Source: JAZKHT01 sp040385245 (GTDB taxonomy: Bacteria; Pseudomonadota; Alphaproteobacteria; Rhodobacterales; Rhodobacteraceae). Taken from it: a DNA stretch of 64,000 bases. The DNA is taken from assembly GCA_040385245.1 (NCBI GenBank), contig JAZKHT010000001.1:310001-374000 (forward strand). The letters run 5' to 3'. Shown here piece by piece: positions 42,563-51,449 of this stretch. Position numbers and translations under genes: made by a program. Numbering within the stretch: the first letter of the stretch is position 1; each line of letters begins with the position of its first letter. The notes beneath the pieces were generated by a model. The model saw only the letters and a program-made list of their open reading frames with translations. It searched no databases and was not told where the DNA came from.

Positions 42563-44743
42563 CTAACGTCCGCGCCGTTTGACCCCGCCACGCTGGCCGG
42601 GCCGCCCTGCGGTGGACCGGCCTGCCATCTTGACCGCCGCATCCACCGCTTCTTCCACGACCGATTGCCGGGCAAGCGGATCGTCGGCGATTGCCAGCTC
42701 GACGGTCTCAAGGCGCTTCACCTCGTCCCGCAGGCGGGCGGCGTCTTCGAATTCCAGGTTTTCAGCGGCTTTGCGCATCTGCGTGCGCAGCGCATCCAGA
42801 TGGGCGGCAAGGTTCTGGCCGACCATCGGCTTGTCCACCTTGGCGGTGATGCGGCTTTGGTCGGTGTCGCCCTGCCACAGGCCCGCCAGCACGTCATCGA
42901 CGTTCTTCTTGATCGTGGTCGGGGTGATGCCGTGGGCAAGGTTGTAGGCCACCTGCTTTTCGCGGCGGCGGTTGGTTTCGCCAATTGCGCGTTCCATGCT
43001 GCCGGTGATGCGGTCGGCGTACATGATCACCCGCCCGTCAGAGTTGCGGGCCGCGCGTCCGATGGTCTGGATCAAGCTGGTTTCGGACCGCAGGAACCCT
43101 TCCTTGTCGGCGTCCAGAATAGCCACAAGCCCACATTCGGGGATGTCCAACCCTTCACGCAGCAGGTTGATGCCCACCAGCACGTCAAACGCCCCAAGGC
43201 GCAGGTCGCGCAATATCTCGATCCGCTCGATCGTGTCGATGTCGCTGTGCATATAGCGGATGCGGATGCCCTGTTCGTGAAAGTATTCGGTCAGGTCTTC
43301 GGCCATCCGCTTGGTCAGGGTGGTGACCAGCGTGCGCAGGCCCCGGGCCGCGACGCGACGGATTTCGTCCAACAGATCATCGACCTGCATGTCCACGGGG
43401 CGGATTTCCACCTGTGGATCGACCAGTCCGGTTGGGCGGATGACCTGTTCGACAAAGACACCGCCCGCCTGTTCCAGCTCCCACGCGGCGGGAGTGGCGC
43501 TGACGAACACCGACTGCGGGCGCATCGCGTCCCATTCTTCGAACTTCAGCGGGCGGTTGTCCATGCAGGACGGCAGGCGGAACCCGTGTTCGGCCAGCGT
43601 GAACTTGCGCCGGTAGTCGCCCTTGTACATGCCGCCGATCTGCGGGACCGACACATGGGATTCGTCCGCGAACACGATGGCGTTGTCGGGGATGAATTCG
43701 AACAGTGTGGGTGGTGGCTCACCCGGCGCGCGCCCTGTCAGATAGCGGGAATAGTTTTCGATGCCGTTGCAGACGCCCGTCGCCTCCAGCATCTCCAGAT
43801 CAAAACTGGTGCGCTGCTCCAGACGCTGCGCCTCTAGCAGTTTGCCGTTCAGGACCATCAGGTCCAGCGTCTGGCGCAGTTCCTTTTTGATGCCTTGGAT
43901 CGCCTGCTGCATCGTCGGGCGCGGGGTGACGTAGTGGCTGTTGGCATAGATGCGGATCTGTTTGAAGGTGTCGGTCTTGGCCCCGGTCAGGGGGTCGAAC
44001 TCCACAATGGATTCCAGCTCTTCGCCAAAGAACGAAAACCGCCACGCGCGGTCATCAAGGTGGGCGGGCCAAAGTTCCACCGAATCGCCGCGCACCCGAA
44101 ACGCACCGCGCTGAAAGCCCGCATCGTTGCGCCGGTAGGCCTGCGCAACCAGTTCGTTGATGAACTGGCGTTGGTCGTATATCTGCCCGGCCACCATGTC
44201 CTGCGTCATGGCGGAATAGGTTTCGACCGACCCGATACCGTAAATGCAACTGACCGAAGCGACGATGATCACGTCGTCGCGTTCCAGCAGCGCCCGGGTG
44301 GCCGAGTGGCGCATCCGGTCGATCTGTTCGTTGATCTGGGATTCCTTTTCGATATAGGTGTCGGACCGGGCCACATAGGCCTCGGGCTGGTAATAGTCGT
44401 AGTAGGAAACGAAGTATTCGACGGCATTGTCCGGGAAGAACCCCTTGAATTCCCCATACAATTGTGCGGCCAGCGTTTTGTTCGGCGCAAGGATGATGGC
44501 AGGGCGCTGGGTTTCCTCGATCACCTTGGCCATGGTGAATGTCTTGCCGGTGCCGGTGGCACCCAGCAAAACCTGATCGTGGTCGCCCGCCAGCACACCG
44601 CGCGTCAGTTCGGCAATGGCGGTCGGCTGGTCGCCTGCTGCCGTGAACGGCGTCTGCATGACGAATCGGCGCCCGCCTTCCAGCTTGGGTCGGGTCAGCA
44701 CCTCGGGGCGCGGGGAAAGGGCATTGGTGGGGTTGTGGGGCAT
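42563..44743 (-). CDS. uvrB: Excinuclease ABC subunit B
   Basis: A 726-residue DNA-damage recognition helicase. Walker A is GATGTGKTFT, Walker B includes VFADESHVSVPQ, and the damage-probing beta-hairpin is SYYDYYQPEAY. C-terminal motifs VLVGINLLREGLDIPE and QTIGRAARN are helicase motifs V and VI; the UVR domain (LRTQMRKAAENLEFEDAARLRDE) binds UvrC. GGAGGG is 6 bp before ATG. A LexA-like site lies in the promoter (44769-44783). Confidence 0.98.
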   Translation of the reverse strand: MPHNPTNALSPRPEVLTRPKLEGGRRFVMQTPFTAAGDQPTAIAELTRGVLAGDHDQVLLGATGTGKTFTMAKVIEETQRPAIILAPNKTLAAQLYGEFKGFFPDNAVEYFVSYYDYYQPEAYVARSDTYIEKESQINEQIDRMRHSATRALLERDDVIIVASVSCIYGIGSVETYSAMTQDMVAGQIYDQRQFINELVAQAYRRNDAGFQRGAFRVRGDSVELWPAHLDDRAWRFSFFGEELESIVEFDPLTGAKTDTFKQIRIYANSHYVTPRPTMQQAIQGIKKELRQTLDLMVLNGKLLEAQRLEQRTSFDLEMLEATGVCNGIENYSRYLTGRAPGEPPPTLFEFIPDNAIVFADESHVSVPQIGGMYKGDYRRKFTLAEHGFRLPSCMDNRPLKFEEWDAMRPQSVFVSATPAAWELEQAGGVFVEQVIRPTGLVDPQVEIRPVDMQVDDLLDEIRRVAARGLRTLVTTLTKRMAEDLTEYFHEQGIRIRYMHSDIDTIERIEILRDLRLGAFDVLVGINLLREGLDIPECGLVAILDADKEGFLRSETSLIQTIGRAARNSDGRVIMYADRITGSMERAIGETNRRREKQVAYNLAHGITPTTIKKNVDDVLAGLWQGDTDQSRITAKVDKPMVGQNLAAHLDALRTQMRKAAENLEFEDAARLRDEVKRLETVELAIADDPLARQSVVEEAVDAAVKMAGRSTAGRPGQRGGVKRRGR

Positions 44744-44768
44744 CTGATTCCCTCCGACCCCCTAGATT

Positions 44769-44783
44769 GGTCTGTTTTTGTTC
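44769..44783 (-). promoter_or_regulatory. LexA-like site in the uvrB promoter
   Basis: On the minus strand GAAC AAAAACA GACC departs from GAAC-N7-GAAC at one base. It lies between the predicted -35 and -10. Position favours SOS control of uvrB; the mismatch leaves it uncertain. Confidence 0.4.
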
Positions 44784-44933
44784 CCCTGCAAGGGCCGAGC
44801 TTTGCGTTTCATTCACCGGTGTGCGGAAAGGGTTAAGCGGACCGGTTCAATTTTAGCGAAAAATCGCCTCAAACGATCAGCTTTGAGTTGTGTGTTGTGC
44901 GGGGGATGTGCATTCTGACGGGGCAAGCAGCAC

Positions 44934-44991
44934 GTTGTCGGCCGGCCGCACCACCCACCCCACCCAAACTCCCCAGTGGTCGGCCGACAAC
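44934..44991. repeat. Perfect 11-bp inverted repeat
   Basis: GTTGTCGGCCG (44934-44944) and CGGCCGACAAC (44981-44991) surround a 36-bp C/A-rich loop. ACCACC-like sequence next to both arms extends the symmetry with a 5-bp offset. Not followed by a T-run. Role unknown. Confidence 0.55.
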
Positions 44992-45075
44992 ATCTAAAAC
45001 CCCCGCGCGGCAAGCTGCCGCTTGCACAACCCCCGGCTTTTCGGAATATAGCGCCTGTCACACAGGAGGTTGCCC

Positions 45076-45387
45076 ATGCCCGCCCGGATCTATCAGCCCG
45101 CAAAGACCGCCATGCAGTCTGGCACGGCCAAGGCCAAGGGCTGGGTGCTGGAATTCGCCCCCGCGTCCGAACGCGAGATTGACCCCCTGATGGGATGGAC
45201 CAGCAGCGACGATACGCAGGCTCAGGTCCGGCTGCGCTTTGACACCAAGGCGGCGGCAGAAGAATACGCCCAGTCCAAGGGCATCGAGTATCAGGTACAG
45301 GAACCGCAGGCGCGCAAGCCGGTGGTGCGTCCGCGCGGGTATGGCGAAAACTTTGCCACCGATCGCAAGGGTGCATGGACGCACTGA
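45076..45387 (+). CDS. NDUFS4-like complex I accessory subunit (ETC complex I subunit)
   Basis: A 103-residue protein. MPARIYQPAKTAMQSGTAKAKGWVLEF and MGWTSSDDTQAQVRLRF with the ending RPRGYGENFATDRKGAWTH match the mitochondrial 18-kDa (NDUFS4/AQDQ) subunit, which in bacteria is found in alphaproteobacteria. It stabilises the peripheral arm of NADH dehydrogenase. AGGAGG (45064-45069) is 6 bp before the ATG. The main nuo operon is not in this window. Overlaps the acetyltransferase gene by 13 bp. Confidence 0.93.
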   Translation: MPARIYQPAKTAMQSGTAKAKGWVLEFAPASEREIDPLMGWTSSDDTQAQVRLRFDTKAAAEEYAQSKGIEYQVQEPQARKPVVRPRGYGENFATDRKGAWTH

Positions 45388-45848
45388 TGCTGACGGTCGC
45401 GCTGGAAAGCCCGCTTGGGCCGGATCTGGCCCTGCTGATGCAGCGCCACACGGCTGACATGCACGCCGACACCCCGCCCGAAAGCATCCACATGATGGAT
45501 GCGGGCCAGCTTGCGACCCCCGGCATCTGGTTCTTCGTCATGCGGGATGATGGCGTGCCGGTGGCAATGGGCGCGTTCAAGCGCCTCAACGCCACCCATG
45601 CCGAAATCAAATCGATGCACGTTCTGGCCGAAGCACGGGGCAAGGGTCTGTCGCGCCGGATGCTGGACCATCTGATGACAGAGGCGCAGGCCAAAGGCTT
45701 TACCCGTCTGTCGCTGGAAACCGGGGTGCAGCCCACATTCGTTGCGGCCCGCGCGCTGTATGCCAACGCCGGTTTCACCGATTGCCCGCCGTTCGAAGGG
45801 TATGCGCCCGATCCCAACAGCGTTTTCATGACACGCACCCTTGCGTGA
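45375..45848 (+). CDS. GNAT-family N-acetyltransferase
   Basis: A 157-residue GNAT protein. The acetyl-CoA-binding motif A is MHVLAEARGKGLSRRMLDHLM, and LSLETGVQPTFVAARALYANAGF is motif B, which resembles the PhnO/YhhY type. The start at 45375 overlaps the preceding gene by 13 bp; an ATG at 45387 giving a TGATG junction is an alternative. Substrate unknown. Confidence 0.9.
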   Translation: MDALMLTVALESPLGPDLALLMQRHTADMHADTPPESIHMMDAGQLATPGIWFFVMRDDGVPVAMGAFKRLNATHAEIKSMHVLAEARGKGLSRRMLDHLMTEAQAKGFTRLSLETGVQPTFVAARALYANAGFTDCPPFEGYAPDPNSVFMTRTLA

Positions 45849-45879
45849 CCTGTCCGTTTTCCGCAAAAGAACAGACAGC

Positions 45880-45956
45880 GGCCCCGTAGCTCAACTGGAT
45901 AGAGCACGGACCTTCTAAGTCTGGGGTTGGGGGTTCAAGTCCTCCCGGGGTCGCCA
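45880..45956 (+). tRNA. tRNA-Arg (anticodon TCT)
   Basis: A complete 77-nt cloverleaf. The acceptor stem GGCCCCG pairs with CGGGGTC, the D-arm is GCTCAACTGGATAGAGC, the anticodon stem CGGAC/GTCTG encloses loop CTTCTAA with anticodon TCT (reads AGA), and the T-arm has GGTTCAAGTCC. CCA is encoded at 45954-45956. No integrase or attachment repeat was seen beside it. Confidence 0.96.
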
Positions 45957-46053
45957 GTTGTTTTAAAGGCTACACAGGGTCGTTGTGCGGTTCCGCTGGG
46001 CGCCTTGTCCAAAAGCTCCCGACGGGCGCTTGGCAGGCATTTGAACGAATGGG

Positions 46054-47346
46054 TCAATTTCCGCTACGCGTGCTTTCGATCTGGTCGCGGATCATGCTGA
46101 TCGGAAGCAATGCGTTCGGGGCCATGCGGGACAGCGCGTGCAGGGGAAGCGGTGCGCCGGGGTTGGATGGCACGGCAAGAGACCCCGTGGGCTGCCCTGC
46201 GGCCCAAGCCGCCAGTTCGCGACCCGTGGCGGTCGTAAGCGCGATGCCCCGCCCATTACAGGCAAACCCGGCGATCAGGTTAGGCGCAAGTTCGACCACG
46301 CGCGGCAGGAAGTCCGGCATGACCGAGGCCAGACCCGACCACTGAAACGCCAGTGGGGGCAAGTCTGGCAAGCTGAGAAAACGGCTCAGACGGCGGTGGA
46401 TGGCGTGGGGCACGCGGGCATCGGCGCCCATCGACAGGATGTGCATGCCGCCACTGATCAGCCGGTTTTGGGCGTCAAAGCGAAAGGTGAACAGGTTGCG
46501 GCGGCTGTCGGACACACATTGCCCTTCGGGCAGCAGCCGTGCCCTTACGCGATCTGGCAGCGGTTCAGTCGCGACCTGAAACACCTTGAGCGGAAAGAAA
46601 CTGCGCGAAAGCCCCGGCCAAAGACCACCCACATAGGCGTTGGTTGCCAGAACCACCCGACGGGCCGTGATTTTTCCGCCGGGTGTTGTCGCGTGCCAGT
46701 CCTGCCCACGGCGTTGCAGGCCAGTGACGGGCGTGGTTTCGTGAAGGGCGACCCCGGCCAAGGCCGCGGCACGGGCAAGACCACGCGCATAGCCGACGGG
46801 ATTAAGCACCCCGCCCGAACGATCGATCCAGCCGCCGCGCCAGCCTTCCACCCCGGTCAATCCGGTGACCTCTGCCTGCGACAAAAGCTGGACGGGGCGG
46901 TTCAGCGCCGACCATTGCCGCACCCGATCCTGCGCCTTGGCAAAGGCTGCGTTGGAATGTGACGGCTGTATCCACCCCGCCTGTGCGGCGTCGCACGCGA
47001 TGCGGTGGCGGCGGATCAGATCGAACACCAGATCGCCGCTGCCTGCGGCCATGGCGATCAGCGGCTCGGCCCGGGGTCCAAGCTTTGCGCGGATGGCATC
47101 GGGGTCAACCTTGGCAAAGTTCGGCACGACAAAGCCCGCGTTGCGCCCCGACGCGCCCCAAGCAATGCGCTGCGCCTCGACCAAGGTTACGGACAGGCCC
47201 GCCTCGGCGGCGTGCAGGGCGGTTGACAGGCCGGCAAAGCCACCGCCGATCACCAGAAGATCCGTCGCGTGCGGGCCTTGCAGGGCAGGAAACGCGGGCA
47301 AAGGTGCCGCCGTGGCGTGCCACAGTGTTCCGGGGTCGGCGGTCAT
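46054..47346 (-). CDS. FAD-dependent amino-acid/amine oxidoreductase, DadA/PuuB-like
   Basis: A 430-residue DAO-family flavoenzyme. The Rossmann motif is LLVIGGGFAGLSTALHAAEAG, followed by WGASGRNAGFVVPNFAK; FACNGRGIALTTATG near the end contacts flavin. The start at 47346 overlaps the LivM stop (ATGA). It is the last gene of the Liv operon, so the imported compound is probably an amino acid, N-methylated amine or similar that is deaminated or demethylated by it. A different paralogue serves the 6-kb cluster. Confidence 0.88.
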   Translation of the reverse strand: MTADPGTLWHATAAPLPAFPALQGPHATDLLVIGGGFAGLSTALHAAEAGLSVTLVEAQRIAWGASGRNAGFVVPNFAKVDPDAIRAKLGPRAEPLIAMAAGSGDLVFDLIRRHRIACDAAQAGWIQPSHSNAAFAKAQDRVRQWSALNRPVQLLSQAEVTGLTGVEGWRGGWIDRSGGVLNPVGYARGLARAAALAGVALHETTPVTGLQRRGQDWHATTPGGKITARRVVLATNAYVGGLWPGLSRSFFPLKVFQVATEPLPDRVRARLLPEGQCVSDSRRNLFTFRFDAQNRLISGGMHILSMGADARVPHAIHRRLSRFLSLPDLPPLAFQWSGLASVMPDFLPRVVELAPNLIAGFACNGRGIALTTATGRELAAWAAGQPTGSLAVPSNPGAPLPLHALSRMAPNALLPISMIRDQIESTRSGN

Positions 47347-48275
47347 TTCGGGCCCGACCTTGGAGCAAAGAACCCGCTGGGACGCCACAGCAAGATCAGG
47401 CACAGCATCACGCCAATCGCGCTGATCTGCAACGCGGCGGCGCGGGCTTGCAAATCGGCAGGAACGATGGCGGCAGAGATCGACCCCGAGCCGACCCAGA
47501 TGGCCCAAACCACGATCGATCCCAAAAGCGCCCCGCGATTTGACCCCGATCCGCCGACCATCAGCATCGCCCAGACCTGAAAGGTCAGGGTGGGCAAATA
47601 GGTGTTGGGCGCGATGAACCCGATGAAATGCCCCTGCACCGCCCCGGCCAGCCCCATCACCGCCCCGCCCACGGCAAAGGCCTGGATGCGGTAGGATTGC
47701 GCGCTTTTGCCAAGGGCGATTGCGGCGCGTTCGTCCTCGCGCAGGGCGCGCAAGACGCGGCCCCAGGGGCTGCGCGACAAACGCTCCAGCGCAAGATAGA
47801 CCGTCAGGGTCACGACAGCGATGACACCCAGATTAAGCGCGTTGAACAGGGCCGCCTGATCCTGCACCCCGGCAAAGGGGCGTGGGATGAACGCCACGCC
47901 GAACGGCCCGCCGGTCAGGGATTGCGCATTCAGGGCAACCAGATGCACGACGACCGCGACGCCAAAGGTGGTGATCGCCAGATAGTCGGACTTTAATCGC
48001 AACGTGGCATAGCCGGTAAAGGCGGCGGCAAGCGCCGTCACCGCAGCGGCGGCACACCAGCCCAGCAGGATGGGCCAGCCAAAGCCACCCACACGGTCAG
48101 CGACATCGGGCGTTGTCAGGATGGCCGAGGTATAGGCCCCGATGGCCACAAACCCCGCGATGCCGACGTTGAACAGGCCCGTCATGCCCCATTGCAGGTT
48201 CAGCCCCAGTGTCATCAGCCCAAAGATCAGGGCTGTGGACAGAAAGAACGCGCCATAGCCGAAAAGGTCGATCAT
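47343..48275 (-). CDS. Branched-chain-amino-acid-type ABC permease, LivM family
   Basis: A 310-residue inner-membrane permease with eight or nine hydrophobic segments. LQWGMTGLFNVGIAGFVAIGAYTSAIL, LRLKSDYLAITTFGVAVVV and the EAA-like ALREDERAAIALGKSAQSYRIQAFA are LivM hallmarks. ATGA overlaps at both ends show tight coupling in the livG-livF-livH-livM-oxidoreductase operon. Liv-type systems import many substrates besides leucine, so no substrate is assigned. Confidence 0.93.
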   Translation of the reverse strand: MIDLFGYGAFFLSTALIFGLMTLGLNLQWGMTGLFNVGIAGFVAIGAYTSAILTTPDVADRVGGFGWPILLGWCAAAAVTALAAAFTGYATLRLKSDYLAITTFGVAVVVHLVALNAQSLTGGPFGVAFIPRPFAGVQDQAALFNALNLGVIAVVTLTVYLALERLSRSPWGRVLRALREDERAAIALGKSAQSYRIQAFAVGGAVMGLAGAVQGHFIGFIAPNTYLPTLTFQVWAMLMVGGSGSNRGALLGSIVVWAIWVGSGSISAAIVPADLQARAAALQISAIGVMLCLILLWRPSGFFAPRSGPK

Positions 48276-49168
48276 CGCTCTGCCACTCCAAATAGGCCCA
48301 TCGGTCGCACCAGCAGGACCGCCATCAGGATCACGAAGGCCACCGCCGCGCGCCACTCTGCGCCAACGAACTGCACCGCTGCTGCCTCGGACAGGCCGAT
48401 GATCAGGCCACCCAAGACAGCGCCGGGAACCGACCCGATGCCCCCCAGAATGGCGGCGGCAAAGATCGGCAACAACAGGTCAAGCCCCATCATCGGGCGG
48501 ATTTGCACCAACACGCCCACCATCACCCCCGACGCGCAGGCGAGCGCGGCACTGATGATCCATGTTGCGCGGACAACCTTGGCCACGTCGATGCCGACGA
48601 CGCGTGCCAGCGCCGGGTTCTGGCTATAGGCGCGCATTTCCCGCCCCCTTTGGCTGCGCGACATAAACAGGTGCATCCCGATCACCAGCGCCAGCGTCAG
48701 GATCAATAGGGCAACCTGATCGCCCGTGATGCGGATGCCAAGGCCGATGGGCGTGGCAATCTGGATCGCGCGCGAAAAATAGGTCGGACTTGAGGTGAAA
48801 AGGAACTCAAGCAGGCTGCGCAGGGCCATCGACGCCCCGAACGACGCCATGACGACTATGATGGATTGCCCCCGTGCGCGCAGGCGGGCAAACAGCACCC
48901 AGTCCAGCGCCAGCGCCAAGAGGGCTGTCAGTCCCATCGCGACGACCATCGATGCCAGCAGCGGCCAGCCAAAGGACAAAGGCCCCATTGGCGTGCTGCC
49001 GCCGATCACCCCCACCACGGCAAGGGCGGCATAGGCCCCCCAGGCCATGAAATCCCCGTGGGCAAAGTTGGAAAAGCGCAGGATTGAATAGGTCAGCGTG
49101 ACACCGATTGCGCCCAGACCGATCATGGATCCTGCGATCAGGCCATCCAGCAGAAATTGCAGGTTCAT
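48272..49168 (-). CDS. Branched-chain-amino-acid-type ABC permease, LivH family
   Basis: A 298-residue permease starting MNLQFLLDGLIAGSMIGLGA after GGAGG. LTYSILRFSNFAHGDFMAWGAY and the coupling loop REMRAYSQNPALARVVGID are typical of LivH. About eight membrane segments. It pairs with LivM to form the channel. ATGA overlaps with livF upstream and livM downstream. Confidence 0.93.
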   Translation of the reverse strand: MNLQFLLDGLIAGSMIGLGAIGVTLTYSILRFSNFAHGDFMAWGAYAALAVVGVIGGSTPMGPLSFGWPLLASMVVAMGLTALLALALDWVLFARLRARGQSIIVVMASFGASMALRSLLEFLFTSSPTYFSRAIQIATPIGLGIRITGDQVALLILTLALVIGMHLFMSRSQRGREMRAYSQNPALARVVGIDVAKVVRATWIISAALACASGVMVGVLVQIRPMMGLDLLLPIFAAAILGGIGSVPGAVLGGLIIGLSEAAAVQFVGAEWRAAVAFVILMAVLLVRPMGLFGVAER

Positions 49169-49890
49169 GACGCCTCCTTCCGGTGGCCAAGGTACAATTC
49201 GGCGATGACGGGGCTGTCCCACAGGGTGTTGGCTGGGCCTTCGTGGGCCTCGCGCCCCTCGACAAGGACATAGGCGCGGTCGCCAATGGCAAGGGCTGCG
49301 CGGGCGTTCTGTTCGACCAGAACGATGGTCAGTCCAGCGCGCCGTATCTCGGACAACCGGGAAAACACCTGTTCCACCAGTTTGGGCGACAGCCCGGCGG
49401 ACGGTTCATCCAGCATCAGAACGCGCGGATGCACGATCAGGGCGCGGGCGACGGCCAGCATTTGCCGCTGACCGCCCGACAGACTTCCCGCCATCAGCCT
49501 GCGCTGTCGGGCAAGGTCGGGAAAGGTGGTGAACATTTCATCGATGCGCGGCGACACTTCGGCAGGGGGCAGGATGCCGCCCGCCACGCGCAGGTTTTCC
49601 TCGACCGTCATCAGCGGAAAGACGTTTTCGGTTTGCGGCACAAAGGCCAGCCCCTGATGGACCTTAAGATGCGCAGGAACGGTGGTAATGTCACGCCCGT
49701 CCAGCAGAACCTGACCGCCGGTGATGGGAACCAGCCCGGCAATCGCCTTGATCAGGCTGGATTTTCCGGCACCGTTGGGGCCAAGGATCACCACGATTTC
49801 CGCCTCGGCCGCGTGGATCGATGCGGATTTGACGATGGACAGACCCGGCTCGTATCCCGCCACCAGATCTGTGACCTGCAGGATGTTCAT
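49165..49890 (-). CDS. ABC ATPase, LivF family
   Basis: A 241-residue ATPase: Walker A GPNGAGKSS, signature SLSGGQRQM, Walker B VLMLDEPSAGLSP, H-loop region ILVEQNARAALA replaced here by IVLVEQNARAALA. The N-terminal MNILQVTDLVAGYEPG is typical LivF. Start fixed by ATGA overlap with livG. Confidence 0.94.
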   Translation of the reverse strand: MNILQVTDLVAGYEPGLSIVKSASIHAAEAEIVVILGPNGAGKSSLIKAIAGLVPITGGQVLLDGRDITTVPAHLKVHQGLAFVPQTENVFPLMTVEENLRVAGGILPPAEVSPRIDEMFTTFPDLARQRRLMAGSLSGGQRQMLAVARALIVHPRVLMLDEPSAGLSPKLVEQVFSRLSEIRRAGLTIVLVEQNARAALAIGDRAYVLVEGREAHEGPANTLWDSPVIAELYLGHRKEAS

Positions 49891-50660
49891 GCCGCTGCCC
49901 CGCCCAGATACGCCTCGATCACGCGGGGGTCGCTGGCAACTTCGTCGGGGCGGCCTTCGAACAGGCGCGTGCCTTGGGCCATCACCACAATCCGGTTGCA
50001 CAAGCGCGACACCATGTCGATGTTATGTTCGATCAGCACAAAGGTGACGCCGCCTGCGTTGATCTCCCTGATCCGGGTGATCAGCACCTCCAGCAGGGCA
50101 GGGTTCACCCCGGCGGCGGGTTCGTCCAGCAAGATCACCTTGGGGTCGGCCATCATCACCCGCGCCAGTTCCAGCAGCTTGCGCTGACCGCCGGACAAAA
50201 CCCGCGCCGGATCATCGGCCAGACGGCGCAGCGCCACCAGATCCAGCAGGCCCATGGCTTTTTCGCGCGCCTCGGCTTCCTGATGGACGATGCGGCGGGG
50301 CGATGTGAAATTCGCCCACAACCGTTCGCCCAATTGCCCCTGACGGGCAATCATCATGTTTTCCACCAGGGACAACTCTGGAAAGGGCCGGGGGATCTGA
50401 AAGGTGCGACCCATCCCACCGGCAAGCCGACGGTGCGCCGCCTCGTGCGTGATGTCGCGGCCTAGCAAGTGGATGGACCCTGCACTGACAGGGACAGACC
50501 CCGCCAACAAATCGAACATCGTCGTCTTGCCCGCGCCGTTGGGGCCGATCAGGCCCAGAATCTCGCCCTGTGCCACGGACAGCGACATGCCGTTCACCGC
50601 CGCCACCCCGCCAAAGCGCTTGGTCAGATCGCGCGCCTCAAGAACGGTCGGACTGTCCAT
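49887..50660 (-). CDS. ABC ATPase, LivG family
   Basis: A 257-residue ATPase and first gene of the minus-strand operon. Walker A GPNGAGKTT, signature VLSGGQRKL, Walker B VILLDEPAAGVNP and the LivG-specific RTFQIPRPFPELSLVENMM. AGGGG lies about 5 bp before the ATG at 50660, preferred to a codon four residues upstream. Divergent from the GntR gene across a TGATC-rich operator. Confidence 0.94.
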   Translation of the reverse strand: MDSPTVLEARDLTKRFGGVAAVNGMSLSVAQGEILGLIGPNGAGKTTMFDLLAGSVPVSAGSIHLLGRDITHEAAHRRLAGGMGRTFQIPRPFPELSLVENMMIARQGQLGERLWANFTSPRRIVHQEAEAREKAMGLLDLVALRRLADDPARVLSGGQRKLLELARVMMADPKVILLDEPAAGVNPALLEVLITRIREINAGGVTFVLIEHNIDMVSRLCNRIVVMAQGTRLFEGRPDEVASDPRVIEAYLGGAAA

Positions 50661-50675
50661 TGTGCCCCTCATGTT

Positions 50676-50705
50676 TGATCTGTGATCACACTTGATTTGA
50701 TCACA
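50676..50705. promoter_or_regulatory. TGATC-repeat operator between livG and the GntR gene
   Basis: TGATC occurs at 50676-50680, 50683-50687 and 50698-50702, and TGTGATCACA (50681-50690) is a perfect 10-bp palindrome repeated in part as TGATCACA (50698-50705). It lies in the only divergent intergenic space of the locus, 16 bp from livG and about 55 bp from gntR, the expected place for the local GntR repressor. Confidence 0.6.
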
Positions 50706-50759
50706 GTAGAAGCGTCTAATCAGTCAGGCAAGACGATTCGAGCGGGGTTGAAAGTGGTG

Positions 50760-51449
50760 ATGGCAGGCGACGGTTTGGCCCCGGTGGGGCGCGATACGGT
50801 ACAGGACCGGGTCTATACGGAATTGCGCCGCGCCCTGATCGGCGGCCTGTTTGCGCCCGGTCAGGTTTTGACCATCCGCCAACTTGCCGACGCGCTGATG
50901 ACCTCGACCATGCCCGTGCGCGAGGCGTTGGGACGCCTGATCACCGAACAGGCACTTGAGGCGCTGCCGAACCGGTCGATCCGTGTGCCGCTTGTGACGC
51001 TGGACCGGATAGACGACCTGCTGCGCGCGCGCATTCTGATCGAGGGCGAGGCGATGGAACTGGCGGCGTCGCGCATGACGCCGCGCCTGCTGGCCACGGT
51101 GCGCGGCATCATGGAGGAATGGGAAGAGATGCGGCTTGGTGGCAATCCGGAAACGGTGGACCGCGAGGTTGCGTTGAACCACGCCTTTCACTTTGAAATC
51201 TATCGCGCTTGTGGGTCGACCATCCTGTTGCCGATGATCGAAAGCCTTTGGCTGCAATCGGGGCCGTTCACCCGCGCCGCGATCTATGCCTTTTCCGAGG
51301 CGGGCGCGCAGGACGCGGCACAGTTTCACCGGGATATCCTGCGCGCGCTTGAAGCGGGCGATTGCAAAGGTGCGCGCGCCGCCCTTGTCGGCGATATCAG
51401 CCGCCCCTTTGCCTATCTGCGCGACAAACTTCGCAAGGACACCGCATGA
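50760..51449 (+). CDS. GntR-family transcriptional regulator with FCD-type effector domain
   Basis: A 229-residue regulator from MAGDGLAPVGRDTVQDRVYT. The winged helix occupies about 15-80 (GGLFAPGQVLTIRQLADALM, then STMPVREALGRLITEQAL), and the helical FCD domain follows with metal-ligand candidates in HAFHFEIYRACGS and QFHRDILRALE. An in-frame GTG at 50682 lies inside the operator and is unlikely. It probably represses both divergent operons and responds to the transported compound. Confidence 0.9.
   Translation: MAGDGLAPVGRDTVQDRVYTELRRALIGGLFAPGQVLTIRQLADALMTSTMPVREALGRLITEQALEALPNRSIRVPLVTLDRIDDLLRARILIEGEAMELAASRMTPRLLATVRGIMEEWEEMRLGGNPETVDREVALNHAFHFEIYRACGSTILLPMIESLWLQSGPFTRAAIYAFSEAGAQDAAQFHRDILRALEAGDCKGARAALVGDISRPFAYLRDKLRKDTA

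Larger units (their letters stand above)
44744..45075. other. 332-bp intergenic region with uvrB promoter and a perfect inverted repeat
   Basis: The left part holds the predicted uvrB promoter (minus strand: TTGCAG, 17 bp, AATCTA) with a LexA-like site in its spacer. The middle holds a perfect 11-bp inverted repeat (44934-44944 and 44981-44991). The right end holds the AGGAGG ribosome-binding site of the NDUFS4-like gene. No coding sequence was recognised. Confidence 0.6.

Noticed and set aside
45880..46053. tRNA-Arg as a genomic-island attachment site
   Set aside because: No integrase, no repeated tRNA 3' end and no change in gene character were seen next to it.
50676..50702. FNR/FnrL box in the livG-gntR gap
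   Set aside because: TTGAT and ATCA halves are 3 or 5 bp apart instead of 4; the pattern fits a GntR operator better.
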